A stretch of 64,000 bases of DNA from Brachybacterium sp042666875 (GCF_042666875.1 NZ_JBHTCX010000010.1:124001-188000); one strand, 5' to 3'; shown: positions 43,685 through 52,358, counted from the first letter of the stretch. The notes: a model not told the origin generated them from the sequence alone. Made by a program: numbers and translations.

Positions 43685-43715
43685 TTGCGTCCACCCGACC
43701 GCCGTGTCCTACGAT
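43685..43715 (+). promoter_or_regulatory. Possible promoter for the phosphate transport pair
   Basis: TTGCGT (43685-43690) and TACGAT (43710-43715) are separated by 19 bases in the gene-free stretch 43625-43894. The resulting leader would be about 170 bases. No Pho-box-like direct repeat is recognisable. Confidence 0.35.
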
Positions 43716-43894
43716 GGTCAGGCGCCGGGCCGCGGTTGCCCCGGGCTCCAACATTTGCCGCTTCGAGCGGCCTTCGCGCCGACAGGCGCATCCCGGTCCG
43801 GCGCCCCAGCTTCACACGGACAGCAAGCGCCCCGCTCTCGGGCACGGCGGATGCAGGTACTGCGCCGACGGGCGCGGGGAGGCGGCCTGAGTTG

Positions 43895-44515
43895 GTGCAG
43901 TTCTTCCCACGGCGGACCGAACGCCCGATGTACGACCTGTTCGGCGATCTCGCCGAACTCCTGGTCCAGGCCGCCGACACCCATTCCAAGCTGGTCGGCC
44001 ACGGCTACCGCGAGCGCACCCGCATCACCCCGAAGCTGCACGACCAGTCCACCCGCGCCGAGGAGCTCGGCCGGCGCATCGCCCAGCGTCTGGCGCGCTC
44101 GCTGATCACGCCCTATGAGGCGGAGCTGCTCTACGACATCTCCCTGACCATCGCGGACACCGTCGATGCGATGAACCACACCGCTGAGCTGCTGGTCCTC
44201 TCGCGCGTCGGCGCTCTGCCCACGCCGCTGCTCGAGGCGGCCACGGGCATCGAACGCGCCTCGGAGCTGACCGTCACGGCGACCTGGTCGCTGAGCCGGG
44301 TGCAGGAGCTGGGTGACTACTACACCCAGATCCGCAAGCTCAAGCGCCAGGGCGACCGGCTGGTGCGACAGTCCCTGGCCGAGGTCTACAAGCGCGGCGG
44401 CGCGATGACCGAGGTGCTGCCCCTGCACGACGTGATCGAATCCGTCGGCCGCACCATCGCCCTGCAGGAGCACACCGCCCGGCTCGCGGATCTGCTGCGC
44501 GTCAAGGACGCCTGA
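43895..44515 (+). CDS. DUF47 family protein (PhoU-like phosphate transport accessory)
   Basis: A 206-residue all-helical protein of the DUF47/PhoU-like family (PRRTERPMYDLFGDLAELLV at the start, ITPYEAELLYDISLTIADTVD, AMNHTAELLVL, IESVGRTIALQEHTARLADLL at the end). Family members are encoded with PiT permeases and are thought to modulate them. The GTG at 43895 (or TTG at 43892) was preferred to the ATG at 43928, because the FFPRR segment belongs to the family N-terminus and GGGGAGG lies upstream. The stop is immediately followed by the permease start. Confidence 0.88.
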   Translation: MQFFPRRTERPMYDLFGDLAELLVQAADTHSKLVGHGYRERTRITPKLHDQSTRAEELGRRIAQRLARSLITPYEAELLYDISLTIADTVDAMNHTAELLVLSRVGALPTPLLEAATGIERASELTVTATWSLSRVQELGDYYTQIRKLKRQGDRLVRQSLAEVYKRGGAMTEVLPLHDVIESVGRTIALQEHTARLADLLRVKDA

Positions 44516-45532
44516 GTGTCGCCGGCCCTGCTTGCGATCGTCCTCGTCCTGGCACTGGTCATGGCGTACGTCAACGGCTTCCACGACGCCTCGAACGCGG
44601 TCTCCACGGCCATCACGACCCGCTCGCTGAAGGAGTCGACCGCGCTGGCCATGGCCGCGGTCCTCAACCTCCTCGGAGCCCTGCTGGGCATGCTGCTGCT
44701 CGCCGTGACCGCACACTGGGCCGTCAGCCTGCTGGGGCTCGGCGAACTGGCGGAGCAGGCCGGCGGGGCACCCGATGTGCTCGGGATGGCCCTGGTCTCC
44801 ATCCTCGTCGCCACGCTCAGCTGGGAGATCATCACGTGGTGGTACGGGATGCCGTCCTCGACCTGGCACTCGTTCTACGGCGGCACCATCGGGGCCTCGC
44901 TCGCGATCGGCGCGGCCGCCGCCTGGGACCGGCTGGCGGCGATCCTCGTCGTCTCCGTGGTGGGCCCCGCGGTCGCCGCTCTCGCCGCCTATCTGCTGAT
45001 GCACGGGATCCTCGCCCTGGGCAGGGGCGAGCGGCTGCGGATCGAGCACCTCCGCTTCGCCCAGACCGTCTCCGCCGGTGCGGTGGCCACCGGCCACGGG
45101 CTCAGCGACGCGCGCCTCCCCCTGGCCGTGGTCGTCGTCGCGACCTCCAGCGCCGGCCTGCACATCGGAGACTCCCTGGCCCTCATGCTGCCCGTGGCCG
45201 TCGCCGTGGCAGCCGGCACGCTCATGGGCGGCCATCGGATCATCCGCACCATCGGCCGGCGCCTGACCGATCTCTCCACCGCCCAGGGCCTGGCCGCGGA
45301 ATCCTCGGCCGTGGCCTTCATGACGCTGGGCGTCTTCGGCCTGGAGTCCCCGATCTCCAGCTCCCAGAGCCTCGCCTCCAGCGTGGTCGGGGCGGGCGTG
45401 GCCATGGGCCCGCGCCACGTCCGGTGGGCGGTCGCCCGCTCCATCGTCGTGACCTGGCTGACCACGCCGGTGGTGACGGGCGTGTTCGCGGCCGCCCTGT
45501 CCGGGGTGATGCTCGAGCTGCAGATCGGCTGA
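44516..45532 (+). CDS. pit: Inorganic phosphate transporter, PiT family
   Basis: A 338-residue permease with about nine to ten predicted helices, importing phosphate with protons or sodium. The first family signature is intact (YVNGFHDASNAVSTAITTRSL). The second repeat, usually GANDxxNAxG-like, here reads ATGHGLSDARLPLAVV, with Ser replacing the Asn before Asp. WEIITWWYGMPSSTWHSFYGG and ESPISSSQSLASSVVGAG are conserved. The GTG directly follows the TGA of the DUF47 gene, so the pair is co-translated. Confidence 0.92.
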   Translation: MSPALLAIVLVLALVMAYVNGFHDASNAVSTAITTRSLKESTALAMAAVLNLLGALLGMLLLAVTAHWAVSLLGLGELAEQAGGAPDVLGMALVSILVATLSWEIITWWYGMPSSTWHSFYGGTIGASLAIGAAAAWDRLAAILVVSVVGPAVAALAAYLLMHGILALGRGERLRIEHLRFAQTVSAGAVATGHGLSDARLPLAVVVVATSSAGLHIGDSLALMLPVAVAVAAGTLMGGHRIIRTIGRRLTDLSTAQGLAAESSAVAFMTLGVFGLESPISSSQSLASSVVGAGVAMGPRHVRWAVARSIVVTWLTTPVVTGVFAAALSGVMLELQIG

Positions 45533-45621
45533 GCCCGCCGGCGGCCGCGGCTGCCGGCGCCGGGGCTCCTCGGAGAAACGGCGGCTATCCTGGGCGGCGT
45601 CCGAATCGCGAAGGAGTCCAG

Positions 45622-46392
45622 ATGTCCGACGGCGAGTCCTCGACGCCCAGCCCGCGGAAGCGTCCGACCTATGGGCTACCGGGCCCGGCCCCGTCCGGTC
45701 CGGCTCCCGGCCAGGGACCGCGCAGCGGGTCGGATGCTCCCGGCTCCGGCAACAGCTGGGGCGCATCGAGCCCGTCGGCCGGACCCTTCGACCGTGACGG
45801 TGGCGATCCGGGGGCTCCCGACGGATCGGCGCCGAGGACGGGGCCGCTGCCCCCGCAGCCGCCGCAGCCGGAACGGCCCACGAAGCGCCGCGGGCTGTGG
45901 CCGCTGATCATCGGGCTCGTCCTGCTGGTGATCGTCGGCCCCGTGGCCACCGTCGGCGGCATCGTGTGGTCCGTCGGATCCATCGTCGCCGATACCGACG
46001 AGGGGCCGGCTGTGATCGAGGGCGGCACCGGAGAGATCGACGTCGCCGCCAACGAGATGGTCATCGTCTATGTCCCCGCGGAGGATGCGGCGAACGCGCG
46101 GTGCACCGCCGAGGGCTCGGACGCCGTCACGTCGGTGCCCACCTCCGGCCGTACCAGGTTCGGCGATGGAACGGAGTACGAGCAGGTGCTGGGCGTCGTC
46201 GCGACCGAGGACACTGCGGTGACGATCTCTTGCACCGGCACCGACGCCCCGGCGTATCTCGGCCCGTACAGCCTGCTCGGCATGGCCGGACCGCTGCTGA
46301 TCGGACCGATCATCGGCGTGCTCGCCGGGCTGGCCGGCCTCGTGCTGGTCATCGTGGGCATCGTGCTGCTGGTGCGCACCCGGCGCGGCTGA
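45622..46392 (+). CDS. Proline-rich membrane protein of unknown function
   Basis: A 256-residue protein. The first 88 residues are disordered and rich in Pro, Gly and Ser (GPAPSGPAPGQGPRSG, PPQPPQPERP). One helix lies near 93-115 (LWPLIIGLVLLVIVGPVATV), an extracytoplasmic domain of about 105 residues with two Cys (ARCTAEG, ISCTGTD) follows, and a last helix near 225-250. Both ends are likely cytoplasmic. AAGGAG lies seven bases before the ATG. Similar proline-rich proteins are common in Micrococcales; no function known to me. Confidence 0.75.
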   Translation: MSDGESSTPSPRKRPTYGLPGPAPSGPAPGQGPRSGSDAPGSGNSWGASSPSAGPFDRDGGDPGAPDGSAPRTGPLPPQPPQPERPTKRRGLWPLIIGLVLLVIVGPVATVGGIVWSVGSIVADTDEGPAVIEGGTGEIDVAANEMVIVYVPAEDAANARCTAEGSDAVTSVPTSGRTRFGDGTEYEQVLGVVATEDTAVTISCTGTDAPAYLGPYSLLGMAGPLLIGPIIGVLAGLAGLVLVIVGIVLLVRTRRG

Positions 46393-46409
46393 ACCTGCCG
46401 CGCCACAAC

Positions 46410-46469
46410 CCCGGTGCTCCCTGTCCCGGCGCCACCTGCCCCGGTGCCGCTTGTCCCGGCGCCCCTCGT
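46410..46469. repeat. 15-bp minisatellite, four copies
   Basis: Four consecutive 15-base units start CCCGGTGC or CCCGGCGCC (46410, 46425, 46440, 46455) in the 165-bp spacer before pgm. In one plus-strand frame they would read PGAPC-PGATC-PGAAC-PGAPR, but that frame has no proper start and lies within the gene gap. Confidence 0.75.
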
Positions 46470-46554
46470 GGCGGCGCCTCCGTCGCCGGTGCCGTCCCGT
46501 CAGCGCGCGTCTCAGGGAACGACCCGTGCCGGGTCCTCCGGCGCCGCGCTGACC

Positions 46555-46560
46555 TAGAGT
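46555..46560 (+). promoter_or_regulatory. Probable -10 box of pgm (TAGAGT)
   Basis: TAGAGT overlaps the most upstream in-frame GTG (46559), so transcription would begin around 46567 and the true start codon must be downstream, consistent with the ATG at 46598. Confidence 0.45.
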
Positions 46561-46597
46561 GACCTCAGACCCCGCAACCGTGGATGGAGTGGTGAGC

Positions 46598-48235
46598 ATG
46601 CACCCCCGTGCCGGCCAGAAGGCCCTTCCCGAGGATCTCGTCGACGTCGATGCGCTCCTGGACGCGTACTACGACCTCCATCCGGATCCCGCCGATCCTG
46701 CTCAGGCAGTCAGCTTCGGCACCTCCGGTCATCGCGGCTCCTCCCTCGACACCGCGTTCAACGAGGACCACATCGCCGCCACCACCCAGGCGATCGTCGA
46801 GTACCGCGCCGGGCAGGGCATCCGCGGTCCGCTGTTCATCGGCCGGGACACCCACGCTCTCTCGCGACCCGCCTTCGACACGGCGCTGGAGGTGCTGGCC
46901 GGCAACGACCTCGTCGCCCAGGTCGACACAATGGACGGGTACACCCCCACCCCCGCCGTCTCCCACGCGATCCTCGTCCACAACCGCGACCGCTCCGCGA
47001 GCGACCCGGGTCGGGCCGACGGGATCGTCGTCACCCCCAGCCACAACCCGCCGCGCGACGGCGGATTCAAGTACAACCCGCCGCACGGCGGCCCCGCCGA
47101 CTCCGAGGCCACCGGCTGGATCGCGGACCGCGCCAACGAGTTGCTGGCGGACCGGCTGCGCGGAGTACGGCGCCACGGGCGCCAGAAGGCCCTGCAGGAT
47201 GCGGGCCGCTACGACTACCTCCACACCTACGTCCAGGACCTTTCCAGCGTGGTGGATCTCGACGCCATCCGCCGGGCCGGGGTGCGCATCGGTGCGGATC
47301 CCCTCGGCGGCGCGGCGGTGGACTACTGGGCCGAGATCGGCGAGCTGCACGACCTGGACCTCACCGTGGTCAACCCCGAGGTCGACCCGCAGTGGTCCTT
47401 CATGACGCTGGACCGGGACGGGAAGATCCGCATGGACTGCTCGAGCCCGTGGGCGATGGCATCCCTGCTCGAGAAGCGCTCCGAGTTCGACATCGCCACC
47501 GGCAACGACGCCGACTCCGATCGGCACGGCATCGTCACCCCCGACGCCGGCCTGATGAACCCCAACCACTACCTGGCGACCGCGATCAACTACCTCTACG
47601 CGCACCGCCCGAATTGGCCTGCCGGGGCGAAGGTCGGCAAGACCCTCGTCTCCTCCGGCCTGATCGACCGCGTCACCGCGTCCCTCGGCCGCGAGCTGTT
47701 CGAGGTGCCCGTCGGTTTCAAGTGGTTCGTTCCCGGACTGATCGACTCCTCCGTCGGCTTCGGCGGGGAGGAGAGCGCGGGCGCCTCGTTCCTGCGCCGC
47801 GACGGGTCGGTATGGACGACCGACAAGGACGGCATCATCCTCGCCCTGCTGGCCTCGGAGATCCTCGCGGTCACCGGCCGCTCCCCCAGTGCGCTGCACG
47901 CCGAGCTGGTCGAGGAGTTCGGCGCCAGCGCCTACGCGCGGGTCGACGCCCCGGCCGACCGGGAGCAGAAGGCGAAGCTGAAAGCGCTCAGCGCCGACCA
48001 GGTCACCGCGACCGAGCTGGCCGGCGAGCCCATCGTCTCCGCGATCACCGAGGCCCCGTCGGGCGGAGCCATCGGCGGGCTGAAGGTCTCCACCGAGTCC
48101 GCGTGGTTCGCCGCGCGCCCGTCCGGCACCGAGGACATCTACAAGATCTATGCCGAGTCCTTCCGCGGCGAGGAGCATCTCGCGCAGGTCCAGGACGCGG
48201 CGAAGGCGCTCGTGGACGACGCGCTCGCCGAGTGA
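46598..48235 (+). CDS. pgm: Phosphoglucomutase (alpha-D-glucose phosphate-specific)
   Basis: A 545-residue enzyme interconverting glucose 1- and 6-phosphate, the same length and N-terminus (MHPRAGQKAL) as the Escherichia coli Pgm type. Visible are SFGTSGHRGSS, IGRDTHALS, the catalytic phosphoserine loop VTPSHNPPRDGGFKYNPP, the Mg2+ loop ATGNDADSDRHGIV, the sugar loop GGEESAGASFLRRDG and the phosphate-binding ARPSGTEDIYKIYAES. GGAG lies eight bases before the ATG at 46598. It feeds glycogen and trehalose metabolism, for which treS is 27 kb away. Confidence 0.97.
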   Translation: MHPRAGQKALPEDLVDVDALLDAYYDLHPDPADPAQAVSFGTSGHRGSSLDTAFNEDHIAATTQAIVEYRAGQGIRGPLFIGRDTHALSRPAFDTALEVLAGNDLVAQVDTMDGYTPTPAVSHAILVHNRDRSASDPGRADGIVVTPSHNPPRDGGFKYNPPHGGPADSEATGWIADRANELLADRLRGVRRHGRQKALQDAGRYDYLHTYVQDLSSVVDLDAIRRAGVRIGADPLGGAAVDYWAEIGELHDLDLTVVNPEVDPQWSFMTLDRDGKIRMDCSSPWAMASLLEKRSEFDIATGNDADSDRHGIVTPDAGLMNPNHYLATAINYLYAHRPNWPAGAKVGKTLVSSGLIDRVTASLGRELFEVPVGFKWFVPGLIDSSVGFGGEESAGASFLRRDGSVWTTDKDGIILALLASEILAVTGRSPSALHAELVEEFGASAYARVDAPADREQKAKLKALSADQVTATELAGEPIVSAITEAPSGGAIGGLKVSTESAWFAARPSGTEDIYKIYAESFRGEEHLAQVQDAAKALVDDALAE

Positions 48236-48342
48236 CGTCTCGCCCTGTGACGCCGTGCCCTGGGAGCATGCGCGGTCGGTCTCAGCATTTCCGCAGGTGA
48301 CCAGTCAAGGATACGTAAAGCCACGGTCAATATTGCGCCCAT

Positions 48343-48354
48343 CACCCTAGGGTG
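48343..48354. promoter_or_regulatory. CACCCTAGGGTG palindrome upstream of the acidic surface protein
   Basis: A perfect 12-bp palindrome, flanked by CGCC/GGCG half-matching bases, lies about 155 bases before the gene at 48510. A good -10 box TAATAT is at 48430-48435. The spacer (48236-48509) has no gene. Palindrome as operator is inference. Confidence 0.4.
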
Positions 48355-48509
48355 GCGCCATCCACAAGCCCTTGCGCGCCCCGCCCCTCGGCTTGGAGGA
48401 TGATCCGGGAAGGTAAAAGTTCGGTAGGGTAATATGCTCGGCCGGACCCACCGAAGATGACGTCGAACGCGCCCACGGGGCAGCGACCAGGAGAGGGGGG
48501 ACCGCGCTG

Positions 48510-50003
48510 ATGCGACTGCGAACACGCCTTTGTGCATGTTCCGCTGCCCTCGCCATCGCGCTCCCCACCGCGACGCTCCCGGCCATGGCGGACGACGGCG
48601 ATTCTGCCGAGAACCCTCTGCGAACGGTCGACATCGACGATCCGATCGCCCCTGGCTCGGAGACTGCCGATCCCGGCGACACCGAGCTCACGCCACCCGA
48701 CACCGCCACGGACGACGCTGACCCGGTGCCGGACGAATCCGGTGACCAGCCGCCCGGTGATTCCGGGAACCAGACGCCCGGCGAGGAGGACTCCGTTCCG
48801 GACGGGGACTCGGGTCTCGTCGATGGCCTGTGCGAAGCCGCCGACGAGCTCGTGGACTGCGATGGCGATGGCAGCTCCGAGGATGCAGGCGACGGAAGCT
48901 CCGCCGACCAGGGCGACGCAACGGACGGCGACGGCACTGCCGACGGCGACGACTCGAACACTGACGGCACAGGCGGCGACACAGACCCCGCGACCGGCGC
49001 CGGCACCACCGATGACGGCACCGCCGATGGTGGTGCCGACACCGACCAGAACACCCCCGGCGGCACCACCGATGACGGCACCGCCGACCAGAACAATCCC
49101 GATGGCACCGACGGTGACGGCACCGCCGACCCGGACGGCGACGCCGGCGGCGATAGCGACTCGAACACCGGCAATACCGACACCGGGGGCGGCGATAGTA
49201 CGCCAGACGTCCCGGAACGGACCAGGACCAGCGCTTCGACAGGGACGGAGTCTCCGACCGCCGAGACGACGCCGATCGAGGAGCCGACGTCCGAGGAACC
49301 CTCGGGCGACGAGTCCGCGTCCGGGGAACCGAGCAGCGACGCACCGACATCCGGGGAACCGAGCAGCGGCACGCCGACCCCGGAGGAGTCTTCGAGCGTG
49401 ACCCCGTCCCCCGAGCCCACGGACGAGACACCGTCGGAGCGCCCCGGCACGCCCGTGAAGACCCCGACCCCCTCCGAGAGCGAGGACGCCGAAAGCCCTT
49501 CGCCCGAGGACGAGACCCCGTCGGCCGAGGAGGAGAGTGCCGAGGACGCACAGGAGCGGACTCAGCCGGCCAGACCTGACGATGAGGAGCCGGTGGAGCC
49601 AGCTCCGGCCGTGCCCAGCGAGGAGCCATCCAGCTCCGACACCCAGGACACCAGGGAGACCACCGACACCACGGACACCGAATCCACCTCGTCGGGCACC
49701 ACCGAGGTCGAAGACCCGTCGGAGGAACCGGAGACGTCCGAGGTGAATGGCGGCAACGGCGATCAGAGCCCTCCGCCACCACCCGAGCCGCAGCCGGCGT
49801 CGGCCGCGCAAGAGGGTGGGCCGGTCGTCCAGCTGCTCAACGCCATCTCCTCGAATGATGAGAACTCGGCGTTCGGCCGGATGCGGCAGGTGCTGATCAT
49901 CGCACTCGGCATCGGTTTCCTGACCACGGCCGGCTTCGTCGGCGCCACGTGGCAGAGCCGGCGCGCGGCCTCCGTCAGCGGAACCAAGCGCGCGGGACGC
50001 TGA
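48510..50003 (+). CDS. Acidic low-complexity surface protein with C-terminal anchor
   Basis: A 497-residue exported protein. The N-terminal signal peptide (about 1-27, LCACSAALAIALPTATLPAMA) ends before a mature region of about 410 residues built almost wholly from Asp, Glu, Thr, Ser, Gly, Pro, with two Cys near 107 and 115. Residues 120-235 are DG/TD/GTAD-type repeats, about 240-345 are PTSEEPSGDES/SGEPSS-type Ser/Pro/Glu repeats, later Glu-rich. It closes with VVQLLNAISSNDENSAFGRMRQ, one helix (LIIALGIGFLTTAGFVGATW) and a basic tail, anchoring it to the membrane. No LPXTG motif. Such stalk-like proteins can span the wall; function unknown. Confidence 0.8.
   Translation: MRLRTRLCACSAALAIALPTATLPAMADDGDSAENPLRTVDIDDPIAPGSETADPGDTELTPPDTATDDADPVPDESGDQPPGDSGNQTPGEEDSVPDGDSGLVDGLCEAADELVDCDGDGSSEDAGDGSSADQGDATDGDGTADGDDSNTDGTGGDTDPATGAGTTDDGTADGGADTDQNTPGGTTDDGTADQNNPDGTDGDGTADPDGDAGGDSDSNTGNTDTGGGDSTPDVPERTRTSASTGTESPTAETTPIEEPTSEEPSGDESASGEPSSDAPTSGEPSSGTPTPEESSSVTPSPEPTDETPSERPGTPVKTPTPSESEDAESPSPEDETPSAEEESAEDAQERTQPARPDDEEPVEPAPAVPSEEPSSSDTQDTRETTDTTDTESTSSGTTEVEDPSEEPETSEVNGGNGDQSPPPPPEPQPASAAQEGGPVVQLLNAISSNDENSAFGRMRQVLIIALGIGFLTTAGFVGATWQSRRAASVSGTKRAGR
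49001..49087. repeat. Two identical 27-bp copies inside the acidic protein gene
   Basis: A 27-base sequence beginning CGGCACCACCGATGACGG recurs exactly at 49001-49027 and 49061-49087 (60-base period), encoding TTDDGTAD. Identity at DNA level suggests recent slippage or recombination within the gene. Confidence 0.85.
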
Positions 50004-50063
50004 GACCCTGGGGCGAACGCCTCGCCGGGGCAGCCGTTCCCTGCGTACCCCGGACCCGACGGC

Positions 50064-50582
50064 TCAGCGCTGGGCGAGAACCTCCCGTACGTGCGCGATG
50101 ATCTCGGGCACGCTGCGTTCCATCTCCACGATCGTGCGGTCGAAGGCCGCCTGGCCCTCGTACCACGGGTCCGGGACGGGAATATCCGTCTCGAGCAGCT
50201 CGGGAGCCACCGACGGATCGAAGCGCCGCCACAGCACGATCTCCGGCGCCGCCCTGTCCTCGGGCAGCTGGTCCGCCATGCGGCGCAGCGCCTGCGCCTG
50301 CTCGGCCGTCATCGGCAGCACGACATCCCAGGCCATCATCTCGGTGAGATGGATGGTGCGCGCGGTGTGCTCGAAGGGACGGGTGTACCCGGCATGTTCG
50401 AGCGCCAGCTCGGTGCGGTCGTCCATCGGCATCCCCTCCGCCTCCCAACTGGTGCCGGCGGAGCCCACCTCGACGCTGTCCTCGAGCCCCTCGGCCCGGA
50501 TCGCCTCCCGCAGCATCACGGCAGCGGCCGGGGATCGGCAGACATTGCCGGTGCACACGGTCAGGACTCGGAGGGACGTCAT
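50064..50582 (-). CDS. Low-molecular-weight protein-tyrosine phosphatase
   Basis: A 172-residue LMW-PTPase. The phosphate loop CTGNVCRSP near the N-terminus gives nucleophile Cys10 and Arg16 (CX5R), and the general acid lies in VPDPWYEG (Asp138). Family members dephosphorylate tyrosine kinases of wall polysaccharide export or arsenate. The start is the ATG at 50582; an in-frame ATG nine bases upstream (50591) overlaps a -10-like box. It converges on the acidic surface protein gene. Confidence 0.93.
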   Translation of the reverse strand: MTSLRVLTVCTGNVCRSPAAAVMLREAIRAEGLEDSVEVGSAGTSWEAEGMPMDDRTELALEHAGYTRPFEHTARTIHLTEMMAWDVVLPMTAEQAQALRRMADQLPEDRAAPEIVLWRRFDPSVAPELLETDIPVPDPWYEGQAAFDRTIVEMERSVPEIIAHVREVLAQR

Positions 50583-50589
50583 GAGCGCC

Positions 50590-50595
50590 ATTGTG
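50590..50595 (-). promoter_or_regulatory. -10-like box (CACAAT) of the phosphatase gene
   Basis: CACAAT on the minus strand is followed by seven bases and the ATG at 50582. The sequence ATGGCGCTCATG around it is the same as at the kinase gene start (25013-25022). Confidence 0.35.
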
Positions 50596-50753
50596 TCAAC
50601 GATCAGCGGCTGTGAGCGCCGATTCGCCATGGCCTCTACAATGCTCGAGGGAGTGCTTGCGGTGCCACGGGCCCGCGCCGGCGTATTCGCCAGGGCATGA
50701 TCACCAGGGCACGATGGCCCGTGACGACGCAACGACGGCTCAGGAGGACAGCG

Positions 50754-51239
50754 ATGGCCGACATCATCCGCGCCCAAGACGACGACTGGCCGCTGGTGCG
50801 CGAGATCCGGCTCCGGTCTCTCAGCACCGACCCGGCCGCCTTCGGCCAGAGCTGGGACACGGAGTCGACGTACGAGGACTCCGTGTGGGAGCAGCGCGTG
50901 CGCGATGCGGCCTGGTTCCTCGCCGTCGAGGACGGGCAGCCGGTCGCTGTCGTGGCCGCGCGCCACGAGGAGGACTCCCCCGACAACGAGCGCGAGCTGC
51001 AGGCGATGTGGGTGACCCCCAACTCCCGCAAATCCGGCATCGCCCAGAATCTCGCCGAAGCCGTCTTCGACTGGGCCCGCCAGGACGGGGCGGACACGGT
51101 CACGCTGTACGTCGGCCCCGGCAACGAGGTCGCCCAGTCGCTGTACGAGAGCCTCGGCTTCGTCGACACCGGTGATCGGTGGGAGGTCGTCGAGGACGAT
51201 CCCGATGGTGCCTGGCTGAAGATGTCCCGCGCCCTCTGA
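50754..51239 (+). CDS. GNAT family N-acetyltransferase
   Basis: A 161-residue GNAT enzyme. MADIIRAQDDDWPLVREIRLRSL opens the domain (beta1-alpha1), and the acetyl-CoA loop is MWVTPNSRKSGIAQNLAEAV (motif A, R/Q-x-x-G-x-A variant), followed by NEVAQSLYESLGFVDTGDRWEV, the motif B Tyr-containing segment. AGGAGG lies six bases before the ATG at 50754, preferred to the in-frame ATG at 50697. Acyl acceptor unknown. First of three genes transcribed together with the App1-like gene and a second GNAT. Confidence 0.9.
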   Translation: MADIIRAQDDDWPLVREIRLRSLSTDPAAFGQSWDTESTYEDSVWEQRVRDAAWFLAVEDGQPVAVVAARHEEDSPDNERELQAMWVTPNSRKSGIAQNLAEAVFDWARQDGADTVTLYVGPGNEVAQSLYESLGFVDTGDRWEVVEDDPDGAWLKMSRAL

Positions 51240-51245
51240 GGCCCG

Positions 51246-52358
51246 GTGTCCCTCTCGCGGCGCGTGGTCTCCCGCGTTCCCTCCCCGCGCGCCGTGCTGC
51301 GCACCGTCGGGGCGAGATCGGACCGGGGCCGCCCCCACTGGGCCGCCCGGCTCGAGGACGCCAAGAACGTCACGGTCGGCAGCGCCCTGCGTCGGCTCGG
51401 CTGGGATCTGCGACTGCAGCCCTTCCATGGATACGGAACCTCCGGCCGGGTGAGGGTGCTGGCCAAGGTCCTCTACGCCTCCCCCGGCACCCCGGCGGAC
51501 TTCCACGACCAACCTGTCCATGACATGCGGACCATGGCGGTGCGCGGTTGGCGCAACTTCGCCGGCCAGGTGGCGCCGAACCGCACCGTCCACGTCCTGA
51601 TCGGTGACCGTCAGTTCCGCGTGCGGGCGGACCGCACCGGCATCGTCGACGCGGAGTTCGACGTCGCGCTGGAGCCGGGCACCCACCGCGCAGTGCTGTG
51701 GACGGTCCCGGGCAACGAGGTCACCGCCGACATCACCGTGTTCTCCCCGGAGGCGCGCGTGGGTCTGGTCAGCGACATCGATGACACCGTGATGGTGACC
51801 TGGCTGCCGCGGCCGCTGCTGGCGTTCTGGAATGCCTTCGTCGTCCACCAGTCCACACGGCAGGTCGTGCCGGGCATGCCGATGCTGTACCAGCGCATCG
51901 CCCGGCGCCATCCCTCCCTGCCGGTCGTCTACCTCTCCACCGGCGCCTGGAACGTGTTCCCCGTGCTCAAACGATTCCTGTACAAGAACGGCTACCCCGA
52001 CGGGCCGCTGCTGCTGACCGATTGGGGCCCGACGAACACCGGCCTGTTCCGCTCCGGCCGCGATCACAAGGTCCAGGCCCTCGAGCGACTTGCCGAGTCC
52101 TTCCCGCACATGCGGTGGATCCTCGTCGGCGACGACGGCCAGCACGACCCGTCGATCTACGCCTCCTTCTCCGCCCGCCGCCCCGAGCTGGTGGAGGCGA
52201 TCGCGATCCGCCGCCTGACCGAGTCCGAGCAGCTGCTGGCCCACGGAAGCCTGCGGCCGCTGGAGCAGTATCGCCACGCGGGTGAGGCGCCGCTGACGGT
52301 CCAGGCACCCGACGGGCACGGCCTGCTGGCCGAGCTGGACCGCCATGGAGTGCTCTGA
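51246..52358 (+). CDS. App1-like phosphatase domain protein (DUF2183)
   Basis: A 370-residue protein with the DUF2183 domain found in yeast App1 phosphatidate phosphatase. Diagnostic are the haloacid dehalogenase-like motif SDIDDTVMVTWLPR near 178, MPMLYQRIARRHPSLPVVYLSTGAWNVF with the second-motif Ser/Thr, KNGYPDGPLLLTDWGP, and DHKVQALERLAESFP...LVGDDGQHDPSIY carrying the metal Asp pair. N-terminal 170 residues form a separate beta-rich domain. The GTG start overlaps none of the previous gene (6-base gap), and the stop overlaps the next ATG by one base. Substrate is probably a phosphatidic acid or similar, not proven. Confidence 0.9.
   Translation: MSLSRRVVSRVPSPRAVLRTVGARSDRGRPHWAARLEDAKNVTVGSALRRLGWDLRLQPFHGYGTSGRVRVLAKVLYASPGTPADFHDQPVHDMRTMAVRGWRNFAGQVAPNRTVHVLIGDRQFRVRADRTGIVDAEFDVALEPGTHRAVLWTVPGNEVTADITVFSPEARVGLVSDIDDTVMVTWLPRPLLAFWNAFVVHQSTRQVVPGMPMLYQRIARRHPSLPVVYLSTGAWNVFPVLKRFLYKNGYPDGPLLLTDWGPTNTGLFRSGRDHKVQALERLAESFPHMRWILVGDDGQHDPSIYASFSARRPELVEAIAIRRLTESEQLLAHGSLRPLEQYRHAGEAPLTVQAPDGHGLLAELDRHGVL

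Noticed and set aside
48342..49811. Gly/Val/Arg-rich minus-strand frame over the acidic protein gene
   Set aside because: It is the complement of Asp/Thr codons; the plus-strand protein has signal peptide, anchor and ribosome binding site.
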